Shown here: in pieces, positions 56,352 through 62,753 of the stretch
How the letters are laid out: each line of letters begins with the position of its first letter
Position numbering within the stretch: the first letter of the stretch is position 1
DNA from: Rubrivirga sp046845755
GTDB taxonomy: Bacteria; Bacteroidota; Rhodothermia; Rhodothermales; Rubricoccaceae
NCBI RefSeq assembly: GCF_046845755.1
Contig: NZ_CP177357.1
Location: 2,728,001-2,792,000 of the forward strand
Length of the DNA stretch: 64,000 nucleotides
Reading direction: 5' to 3'
Made by a program: the position numbers and the translations under genes
Notes under the pieces: model-generated
Told to the model about the DNA's origin: nothing
Database searches by the model: none
The model's input: the letters and a program-made list of their open reading frames with translations, nothing else

Positions 56352-57818
56352 TCATTCGTCCCTCTCGCCGTAGTCGAACGCCCCGATGGCGCCGGGGAAG
56401 ACGACGGGGCTGGCGCTGCCGTCGGCCGAGACGGCCTGGACGCCGAAGAGGTAGTTGTCGATGACGACGTTCTCGAGCGTGTACGTCTGGCGGTCGGCGC
56501 CCGAGTCGGGGACGTAGACCGACCACTGCCACTGGGGCTCGGTGGTCAGGCGCCACCAGACGCGGAAGCCCGCCAGCTGCGGGTTCTGGGCGCGGTCCGG
56601 GGCGTCCCACGACAGCGTCGTGCTCGGCTGGACGGCGCCCTCGATGGAGACGCCCGAGGGCGGCGGCGGGGCGCCCGCCAGCATCGCCAGCGTGACCGCG
56701 TTGAGCGCCGTCAGCTTGGCCGCGTAGTCGAAGTCGACGTACTCGACGGTGTCGCCAAAGTGGCGGGGCGAGCCGTCGGGGTGCGTGCCCATCCGCAGGT
56801 CCTGGTGCTGGCGGTCGTAGTGCTCGTGCGTCTCCATGATGCGGACGCCCGGGAAGCCGACGTTCGTAAACGGCGTGTGGTGGCCGCCCCGCCCGAACCG
56901 GTCGAGCCGGTAGACCATCATGATGTCGAGGTTGCGGATGTAGTCGTCCGCCATCCGGTCCACGACGCGGGCGAGGTTGCGGGACGGGCCGTCGACCTCG
57001 CCGCCGGTGAACCGCCGGATCCGGGCCTCGCGCTCCGTTTCAATCGGCCGCGTGGCCTCGGAAAAGACGCGGGCAGACGTGTTGTCGCAGACCCCGTCGA
57101 TGCCGCAGCTGTTGCCGATCATGTCGTTGTTGAGCACGCCGACGATCTCCCAGCCCTCGTCGCGCGCGATCTCGGCCATGATCTGACCGCCGAAGAGCCC
57201 CTGCTCCTCACCGCTGAGCCCGGCGTAGACGATGGTCGAGGGGAACGCGTGCTGGCTGAGCACGCGGGCCGCCTCGATGGCCCCGGCCATCCCGGACGCG
57301 TTGTCGTTCGCGCCCGGCGAGTCGGAGGTGAAGTCGAGCGCGTCGGACACGCGGCTGTCGATGTCGCCCGACATGACGACGTAGCGGTCGGGGTCGGTCG
57401 TCCCGCGCTGGATGGCGAGCACGTTGACGACGTCGGTCGGCTCGGGGATGCGGCTCTGGCCCGAGATGGTCCGCCGCTGGACGACGACCTCGAGGCAGCC
57501 GCCGCACGCGGCCGAGATGCGCTCGAACTCGGCCTGGATCCAGCGCCGCGCCGCGCCGATCCCGCGCGTGGCCGAGACCGTGTCGCTGAGCGTGTGGCGC
57601 GTGCCGAACCCCGCGAGCGTCCGGATGTCGGCCTCGATGCGCGCCGCGGAGACGTCGGCAGCGATCCCGTACAGGGCCTGCACGTGGGCCGGCGGGGCGA
57701 CGCCGCCGACGAGCGAGTCCGGCCACGGCGCGTCGGGCGGGCGGTTCAGCTCGACGCCGGGCTGGGCGAGCGCGGCGGACGCGGACAGGACGGCGGCGGC
57801 GAGGACGGCGAGGCGCAT
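56352..57818 (-). CDS. Exported M28 metallopeptidase with C-terminal FnIII-like domain
   Basis: The 488-residue protein has a signal peptide (MRLAVLAAAVLSASAALAQP). The M28 catalytic domain (about 60-385) shows PGANDNASGMAG (bridging Asp), LSGEEQGLFGG (catalytic Glu and a ligand Glu), NNDMIGNS (Asp) and RGGHHTPF (His). The first ligand, normally His in GHxDS, is Asp here: VVMSGDIDSRVSD. Residues about 395-485 form a fibronectin III-like domain (TTLSWDAPDRAQNPQLAGFR). The family contains aminopeptidases and carboxypeptidases with two zinc ions. It is probably secreted or periplasmic. ATG 57818 begins the signal peptide; an upstream ATG would add 12 residues before it. Confidence 0.85.
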   Translation of the reverse strand: MRLAVLAAAVLSASAALAQPGVELNRPPDAPWPDSLVGGVAPPAHVQALYGIAADVSAARIEADIRTLAGFGTRHTLSDTVSATRGIGAARRWIQAEFERISAACGGCLEVVVQRRTISGQSRIPEPTDVVNVLAIQRGTTDPDRYVVMSGDIDSRVSDALDFTSDSPGANDNASGMAGAIEAARVLSQHAFPSTIVYAGLSGEEQGLFGGQIMAEIARDEGWEIVGVLNNDMIGNSCGIDGVCDNTSARVFSEATRPIETEREARIRRFTGGEVDGPSRNLARVVDRMADDYIRNLDIMMVYRLDRFGRGGHHTPFTNVGFPGVRIMETHEHYDRQHQDLRMGTHPDGSPRHFGDTVEYVDFDYAAKLTALNAVTLAMLAGAPPPPSGVSIEGAVQPSTTLSWDAPDRAQNPQLAGFRVWWRLTTEPQWQWSVYVPDSGADRQTYTLENVVIDNYLFGVQAVSADGSASPVVFPGAIGAFDYGERDE

Positions 57819-57950
57819 GGCGGGCGGGTCGGTGGTGGGGAGGCCGTGTGGCACACTCCTGGCAAGACGGCCGGGCGTTCGCCTCGGATCCCGCCGACGG
57901 CCTCTCGAGGCCGCTGTCGGGCGGCCGCGTTACCTCTTTTCCCCCGGAGC

Positions 57951-60287
57951 GTGAAGCTCTTCCCCAAGTTGTTCTTCGCCTTCGGGATCGCCGCCACGGT
58001 CGTGGCGGCGGTCGGGCTCGCCGTCGTCGCGGCCGCTGGCGACGCCGCAGCGTCGCTGGCGGCGGGTGCAGAGGCCGGGGCCGCCGTCGATCGCGTCCGG
58101 GTGCTGGGCTGGGCGCTGGTGGCGATCCCCTTCGGGCTCGCGCTCGCGCTCGGCGTCCTCATCGCGCGGACGCTGGGCCGGCGGCTGGGCCGGATCGCCG
58201 CGGGCGTCGAGGCCGTCGGCGCCGGCGACCTCGACGCCCGCATCGGCGACACCTCGTCCGACGAGGTCGGCGACCTCGCGCGCGCCTTCGACGCGACGGC
58301 CGCCGCGCTCGGCCGGAGCACCGTCTCCCGCGCCCACCTCGACGCCGTCATCGAGTCGATCCCCGACCCCCTCGCGGTCGTCGACGGGGACGGCCGGCTC
58401 GTCCGGGTCAACCAGGCCGGGGCCGACCTGATCGGGCGCGAGGCCGACGAGGTCGTCGGCGAGCCCGTGTTCTCGCTGTTCGTCCCCGAGGCCGACGAGG
58501 TCGCCCGGTTCGGCGCCGCGATCGCCGGGGCGCCGTCGTTCACGGGTCTCGAGACGCGCTTCCAGCGGGCCGACGGGGCGACGCTCCCGGTCCGCCTGTC
58601 GGCCGCCAAGCTGCCCTCTCACGACAGCGCGCGCAGCGGCCTGGTCGTCGTCGCCCAGGACATCTCGGCCACGCACGCCGCCCACCGGGCGCTCGTCGCC
58701 GCTCGCGACCAGGCCGAGCGGGCGAACCGGGCCAAGTCGGACTTCCTGGCCTCGATGAGCCACGAGATCCGGACCCCGCTCAACGGCGTGATCGGGATGA
58801 CCGACCACCTGCTCCGCTCCGACCTCGGCGACGACCAGCGCGAGGTGGCCGGGGTCATCCGGTCCTCGGGCCAGGCCCTGCTCGACGTCGTCAACGACGT
58901 CCTGGACTTCTCGAAGATCGAGGCGGGCTTGTTGGAGCTAGAGGCCGCCCCATTCGGGGTCCAGGCCTGCCTCGGCGGCGCGTGCGACGTGGTCGCGTAC
59001 CGGGCCGAGCAGAAGGGGCTCGCGCTGCGCTGCGACATCGACCCGGCGCTGCCCTCGCACGTCGTCGGCGACGGGACGCGGCTGCGGCAGGTCGTGCTGA
59101 ACCTGCTCGCGAACGCCGTCAAGTTCACCGAGGCGGGGACGGTCACGCTCGCCGCTGAGCCGTGCGACCCCGCGGCCCTGCCCGAGGCGCTCCGCCCCGA
59201 CGGCCCGTGCGAGCGCGGGCTCCACGTCCGCGTCTCGGACACCGGGATCGGGATCCGCGCCGACGCGCTGGACGGCCTGTTCGACCCGTTCACCCAAGCC
59301 GACGCGTCTACGACGCGGCGCTACGGCGGGACGGGGCTGGGGCTGGCCATCTCGAAGCAGCTCGTCGACGCGATGGGCGGCCGGCTCTGGGCCGAGAGCG
59401 AGGTCGGCGCCGGGTCCACCTTCCACGTGATCGTCCCGGCGGAGCCCGCGCCCGCCGCCCCGCCCGGGCCCCCCGACCTGTCTCCCCCCGCCGACATGCC
59501 CTCTCCCCGCCACCCCGACGCCCCCCACGTCCTCGTCGCCGAAGACAACGCCGTCAACCGGCGCGTCGTCGGGCTGATGCTGGGGCGCCTCGGCATCGAC
59601 CCCGTCATCGTCGAGGACGGCGACGCCGTGCTCCCGGCGCTGCGCCGCGCCGAGGCCGACGGCCAGCCCTTCGACGTGGCCTTCCTCGACGTGCGGATGC
59701 CGCGTGTCGGCGGCGTCGAGGCGGCCCAGGCCATCCGCGCCGACGACGCCCTCCGCCAGCCGATGCTGGTCGCCCTCACGGCGGACGTGACGCACGAGCA
59801 GCGCGAGGCCTGCCTCGCCGCCGGCATGGACGCCTTCCTGACCAAGCCGCTCGCCCCCGACGCGCTGGCGTCGGTGCTGGCGTCGGTCGCGCGCGCGACC
59901 CCCGAGCGCGACGGAACGCCGCCCGCGGACGCCGACTTCCCGACACTCGACCGCCTCACGGCCGGCGACCCGGAGGTGCGCACCGAGCTGCTGGTGCAAG
60001 CCCGCGAGGAGTTGGGCGACGGGCTGGCCGTTCTGAAAGAGGCCCTGCGGAACGAGGACCTGCGGACGACCGCCCTCACCGCTCACTCCCTCCGATCGGT
60101 CGCCGACGTGCTCGACGACACGCCGCTCGCCGACGCCTGCGCCGACACCGAGGACGCCGCCGACGCGGGCCGGCTGGTCGAGGCCGTCCGCGCGTTTCTG
60201 CCGCTCCATGCCCACGCCCACGCCGCCATCGCCCGCCTCGACGCGGCGCTGCCGGCGTCGCTCGACGCCGAGGCGGCGATGGCCTAG
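57951..60287 (+). CDS. Hybrid sensor histidine kinase with receiver and HPt-like domain
   Basis: The 778-residue kinase starts at GTG 57951 with two membrane helices (KLFPKLFFAFGIAATVVAAV and VLGWALVAIPFGLALALGVL) flanking a short periplasmic loop. HAMP (about 75-125), PAS (about 130-245; AVIESIPDPLAVVDGDGRLV), HisKA (SHEIRTPLNGVIGMTDHLL, about 268), HATPase (NLLANAVKFTEAG, SDTGIGI, GGTGLGLAISKQL) and a receiver domain (LVAEDNAVNRRVV, phospho-Asp in AFLDVRMP, Lys in FLTKPL) follow. The C-terminal about 105 residues look like HPt (His in LTAHSLRSVAD). All relay sites are therefore on one chain. The output partner is not nearby. TACCTCTT at 57931-57938 may be the -7 box. Confidence 0.9.
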   Translation: MKLFPKLFFAFGIAATVVAAVGLAVVAAAGDAAASLAAGAEAGAAVDRVRVLGWALVAIPFGLALALGVLIARTLGRRLGRIAAGVEAVGAGDLDARIGDTSSDEVGDLARAFDATAAALGRSTVSRAHLDAVIESIPDPLAVVDGDGRLVRVNQAGADLIGREADEVVGEPVFSLFVPEADEVARFGAAIAGAPSFTGLETRFQRADGATLPVRLSAAKLPSHDSARSGLVVVAQDISATHAAHRALVAARDQAERANRAKSDFLASMSHEIRTPLNGVIGMTDHLLRSDLGDDQREVAGVIRSSGQALLDVVNDVLDFSKIEAGLLELEAAPFGVQACLGGACDVVAYRAEQKGLALRCDIDPALPSHVVGDGTRLRQVVLNLLANAVKFTEAGTVTLAAEPCDPAALPEALRPDGPCERGLHVRVSDTGIGIRADALDGLFDPFTQADASTTRRYGGTGLGLAISKQLVDAMGGRLWAESEVGAGSTFHVIVPAEPAPAAPPGPPDLSPPADMPSPRHPDAPHVLVAEDNAVNRRVVGLMLGRLGIDPVIVEDGDAVLPALRRAEADGQPFDVAFLDVRMPRVGGVEAAQAIRADDALRQPMLVALTADVTHEQREACLAAGMDAFLTKPLAPDALASVLASVARATPERDGTPPADADFPTLDRLTAGDPEVRTELLVQAREELGDGLAVLKEALRNEDLRTTALTAHSLRSVADVLDDTPLADACADTEDAADAGRLVEAVRAFLPLHAHAHAAIARLDAALPASLDAEAAMA

Positions 60288-60328
60288 ACGGACGGGCGCC
60301 ACGCCTCTGCACCCTGACAGCGCGTCAG

Positions 60329-60412
60329 TGCGAGGAGGCGTCGCGGCACTGCGAGGAGGCTCCGCGGCACTGCGAGGGAATGTCGCGGCACTGCGCGGAG
60401 GCTCCGCGGTGC
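60329..60412 (+). repeat. Four 21-bp tandem repeats
   Basis: Units at 60329-60349, 60350-60370, 60371-60391 and 60392-60412 follow TGCGAGGAGGCTCCGCGGCAC with a few changes. They fill the gap between the convergent kinase and ZIP-like genes and stop 1 bp before the latter's stop codon. Each unit repeats GCGGCACTGCG. Confidence 0.8.
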
Positions 60413-60413
60413 G

Positions 60414-61136
60414 CTAGACGATCGCCAGCAGGGCCGCGAACCCGAACGCGCCGGCCGCGAACGGCCAGAACCGACTCTCCCGCTCGTCGGGCAGCTCCTC
60501 CTTGAGCACGTTGAGCACGACGCTCCCCGCCAGGAACGCGACGAGCCCGGCGACCACGGACTCGGGCACCCGGACGGCCAGCCCCAGGGCCGTCCCGCCC
60601 ACGACCGCCGCCCCCAGCACGTAGCGCCCGACCCGGCGGTACCGCGCCTTGTGATGGTCACGCAGGCCGACGTCGTTAACCAGGAAGTGCAGGGCCATCG
60701 CCCCCGCGAACGCCAGCCGCGCGCCCCGCTCGACGTCGGCCGGGTCGGCCGCCAAGAGGTAGCCCACGAGCACGTTGTACAGCCCGTAGCTCGCCATGTG
60801 GAGCCAGAACACGCCGGGCTCGGTCTGGTCGCCGCCCTCGGCATTCTCCTCGCGCGAGGTCAGCGCGGCGCGTTCGAGTCCGTAGAACACGACCAAGCCC
60901 AGGAGCGCGAGCAGCCAGGTGTGCGACCCGTCGAGCACGCCGCCCCGGAGCCCGGCCTCGGCGAGCGCCTCCTGCCCGGCCGCCACCTCGGGCAGCAGGT
61001 GGGCGAACACGTAGGCGACCGAGATCCCGCCGGCGGCCGACAGCGCCCGGCTTCGCGGCGTCCCGTCCATGAACCGGAGCCGCCCCGCCAGCAGGTGGAC
61101 GAGCGCGAGGCCGGCGGACAGGGCGAGCGGGAGCAT
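60414..61136 (-). CDS. ZIP-like integral membrane protein
   Basis: The 240-residue protein has seven or eight hydrophobic segments. It begins LPLALSAGLALVHLLAG and contains GGISVAYVFAHLLPEVAAGQ, AGAMALHFLVNDVGLRDHHK and the C-terminal VAGLVAFLAGSVVLNVLKEE with LPDERESRFWPFAAGAFGFA. The latter block is strongly like ZIP transporters (AF.AG..L..VLPE), and the HLLPE stretch is at the right place for a metal-site helix. The metal-site His/Glu set is incomplete, so metal transport is not certain. It is 9 bp downstream of the GIY-YIG gene, perhaps co-transcribed. Confidence 0.65.
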   Translation of the reverse strand: MLPLALSAGLALVHLLAGRLRFMDGTPRSRALSAAGGISVAYVFAHLLPEVAAGQEALAEAGLRGGVLDGSHTWLLALLGLVVFYGLERAALTSREENAEGGDQTEPGVFWLHMASYGLYNVLVGYLLAADPADVERGARLAFAGAMALHFLVNDVGLRDHHKARYRRVGRYVLGAAVVGGTALGLAVRVPESVVAGLVAFLAGSVVLNVLKEELPDERESRFWPFAAGAFGFAALLAIV

Positions 61137-61145
61137 CCGCCGAAC

Positions 61146-61460
61146 CTAGCGCCGGGCTGGCGTTTGTTCTGGCGGAGGGCGCAAGTCCCGCCAGCCGGGG
61201 TTGTGGGCGGTGATGAGGGCCACCTTCTTCGCCCGCCGCCAGCCCTTGAGCTGCTTTTCCCTAGCGATGGCGTCGCGCGCGGTCGGGTACGGCTCGACGT
61301 GGATCAGTCGGTCGAGTGCGTAGCGCGCGGAGAATGCGGACGGATCGCTTCCGCTCGCGTGCTCCGCCAGCCGCCGGCCGAGGTCGTTCGTCACGCCCAC
61401 GTAGAGCGTCCCCGACCGGTTGGTCAGAACGTAGACCCAGTACGTCCCCGCCTCGCGCAT
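61146..61460 (-). CDS. GIY-YIG endonuclease-like protein
   Basis: The 104-residue protein carries the GIY-YIG core YWVYVLTNRSGTLYVGVTND, then LGRRLAEHASG and RDAIAREKQLKGWRRAKKVA, like the short UPF0213/YhbQ-type single-domain members. These are DNA-processing nucleases or their relatives; roles of stand-alone small ones are unsettled. ATG 61460 is directly preceded by a TATCGTTC box (61471-61464), which would give an almost leaderless mRNA. An upstream ATG at 61502 would add low-complexity residues. Confidence 0.85.
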   Translation of the reverse strand: MREAGTYWVYVLTNRSGTLYVGVTNDLGRRLAEHASGSDPSAFSARYALDRLIHVEPYPTARDAIAREKQLKGWRRAKKVALITAHNPGWRDLRPPPEQTPARR

Positions 61461-61463
61461 GGG

Positions 61464-61471
61464 GAACGATA
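61464..61471 (-). promoter_or_regulatory. Candidate -7 box TATCGTTC
   Basis: It lies only 3 nt before the ATG at 61460. A start of transcription 4-7 nt downstream would fall at the initiation codon. Confidence 0.38.
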
Positions 61472-61517
61472 GGGCAGCGCGCCTCCGCAAGCGGGCGTTC
61501 AATCGCAGGACCCATCC

Positions 61518-61687
61518 GTCATCCTGAGCGGAGCGAGCGTCAGCGAGCGCAGTCGAAGGATCTCTGGTGCGACGGGGTCTCGCGCTGGCGCCGGTAGCGC
61601 TGGTCGGAGCGACCCGCCCGCCAGAGATCCTCGGCTCCGCCGACGCTCCGCGTTCGACTCCGGGCTCCGCCCTCCGCTCAGGATGAC
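61518..61687. repeat. Interspersed REP-like inverted repeat
   Basis: Ends GTCATCCTGAGCGGAG (from 61518) and CTCCGCTCAGGATGAC (to 61687) are perfect inverted repeats. The interior has CAGTCGAAGGATCTCTGG facing CCAGAGATCC...CGTTCGACT. This is a common interspersed element in many bacterial genomes; related ends lie at 29009-29372. No gene is visible in the 267-bp gap 61461-61727. Confidence 0.75.
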
Positions 61688-61727
61688 AGTGAGGAGGGAT
61701 CGCCGCCAGCAGTGGGACGCCAACGGC

Positions 61728-61952
61728 TCAGGCGAAGTGGAGGCGCCGCCCCTTCAGGACCGGGACCTCGCGGCCCAGCTCGCGCGCCGTCTCGATCCAC
61801 GCGCGCATAGCGTCCTCCGCGCTCGCCCCGGCCTCCGCGTGGGTGTCACCGTCGGACAGGCAGCCGGGGAGTTCGGGGACCTCGGCGAGGTACGCGCCGT
61901 CGGCGTCGCTCCAGTAGACGATGACTTCGTAGCGGAGGTCGGGGTCAGGCAT
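61728..61952 (-). CDS. HicB-like antitoxin-type protein
   Basis: The 74-residue protein has the HicB partial RNase H fold: YEVIVYWSDADGAYLAEVPE, LPGCLSDGDTHAEAGASAED and AMRAWIETARELGREVP. HicB usually neutralises HicA, a small mRNA-binding RNase; no HicA-like gene is seen next to it. Its ATG overlaps the last 8 bases of the DUF5615 gene, which makes it the third gene of an overlapping operon. It may serve as a second antitoxin or be an orphan. Confidence 0.82.
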   Translation of the reverse strand: MPDPDLRYEVIVYWSDADGAYLAEVPELPGCLSDGDTHAEAGASAEDAMRAWIETARELGREVPVLKGRRLHFA

Positions 61953-62292
61953 CACCAGCGCCGCCCACGACGGCGGTGAGTGCGCCATCCCGGATGGCGT
62001 CCAGTGCAGCGGGCAGCTCGGACAGGAGCACAGGCTTTAGCGACGTCGTGCTCGCGTTGCCGGATGCGACTCGGATCATGGGTGGGGACTGAGCCCGAGC
62101 GGCCTCTCGGACGAAGGTCTGGTCTTTCGTCAAGACAATGGCACCCGCGAGGCGCGCCGCCTCCGCGATCTCCGGATCGGTCGCGTCGCGAAGGCCCAGG
62201 TACTCGGCGGAGGACGCCTCCACGCCGTCGAAGGTGGCCGTGATCCATCGCGCCAGAGACGGCGAGAGGTGGGCGTCGAGATAGAGCGTCAG
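61945..62292 (-). CDS. DUF5615 PIN-like protein, putative toxin
   Basis: The 115-residue protein starts LTLYLDAHLSPSLARWITAT and contains LGLRDATDPEIAEAARLAGA and IVLTKDQTFVREA. These are typical DUF5615 (Mut7-C/PIN-like RNase fold) blocks with acidic residues at the expected places (LDAH, TDPE, TKDQ). No ATG, GTG or TTG lies at the right position. A CTG at 62292 overlaps the TGA of the upstream DUF433 gene as CTGA and puts the conserved YLDAHLS motif at residue 4, so CTG initiation by coupling is proposed. DUF433-DUF5615 pairs have been predicted as toxin-antitoxin modules. Confidence 0.8.
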   Translation of the reverse strand: MTLYLDAHLSPSLARWITATFDGVEASSAEYLGLRDATDPEIAEAARLAGAIVLTKDQTFVREAARAQSPPMIRVASGNASTTSLKPVLLSELPAALDAIRDGALTAVVGGAGDA

Positions 62293-62513
62293 GCCGCTTG
62301 CGCCGGCTGACGCATCGTCTCGCTGGCGTACTTCAGGCTGGCCTCCACGTCGGCCAGTTCGAGGTACGGGAGTTCCTCGACCACGTCGGCCGGGGTCAGC
62401 CCCTCCGCCAGCAGGTCCAGCACGTCCGACACGCGCACGCGCATCCCGCGGATGCACGGACGGCCCCCGCACTGCTGCGGGTCGATGGTGATGCGCTGGT
62501 GCCAGTCGGTCAT
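62289..62513 (-). CDS. DUF433 protein, putative antitoxin
   Basis: The 74-residue protein reads HQRITIDPQQCGGRPCIRGM, then RVRVSDVLDLLAEGLTPADV and VEELPYLELADVEASLKYAS, which is the standard DUF433 (COG2442) pattern with a winged or ribbon HTH-like fold. In predicted toxin-antitoxin modules it is the DNA-binding antitoxin upstream of a DUF5615 toxin. ATG 62513 gives the usual length; ATG 62540 nine codons earlier is possible. A TATCCTTC box lies at 62556-62549. Confidence 0.85.
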   Translation of the reverse strand: MTDWHQRITIDPQQCGGRPCIRGMRVRVSDVLDLLAEGLTPADVVEELPYLELADVEASLKYASETMRQPAQAA

Positions 62514-62548
62514 GTACGTCGAACGCGGGGTCGGGTCCATCGGTGCCC

Positions 62549-62556
62549 GAAGGATA
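62549..62556 (-). promoter_or_regulatory. Candidate -7 box TATCCTTC
   Basis: A TAnnTTnS match lies upstream of the DUF433-DUF5615-HicB operon, 35 nt before ATG 62513. Confidence 0.38.
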
Positions 62557-62681
62557 GGGCGAAGGGGCTGGGGGCTGGATAGAGGGTACTTCGGCAACCA
62601 TCGATGCTCGCGTGAGAGTTCGATGGCAGGGTAGCCGATTGCTTCGGCTCGTTCCTCCCTGGGTCCCGTTTACAACGCAAT

Positions 62682-62712
62682 GCGCCCCCGATCCCAAAGG
62701 AACCGGGGGCGC
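62682..62712 (-). terminator. Hairpin after ribonucleotide reductase gene
   Basis: A 9-bp stem GCGCCCCCG / CGGGGGCGC (62682-62690 with 62704-62712) with a 13-nt loop lies about 40 bp after the stop. The following minus-strand sequence (ATTGCGTTGTAAAC) is AT-richer but lacks a clear U-run. Confidence 0.55.
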
Positions 62713-62753
62713 CCGCCTCGGCGTCGAGGCCGAGGGAGTCGAGACGGACGGGA

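Noticed and set aside
56133..60287. Extension of the hybrid kinase frame upstream to the transporter gene
   Set aside because: The upstream 600 codons are antisense to the M28 peptidase and carry no domain; GTG 57951 precedes the first membrane helix.
60329..60412. 21-bp repeats considered as a CRISPR array
   Set aside because: There are no spacers; the units are directly adjacent and diverged, and no cas genes are present.
61141..61148. TAGGTTCG box before the ZIP-like gene
   Set aside because: It coincides with the stop codon of the GIY-YIG gene and lies 4 nt from the ATG; co-transcription is a simpler explanation.
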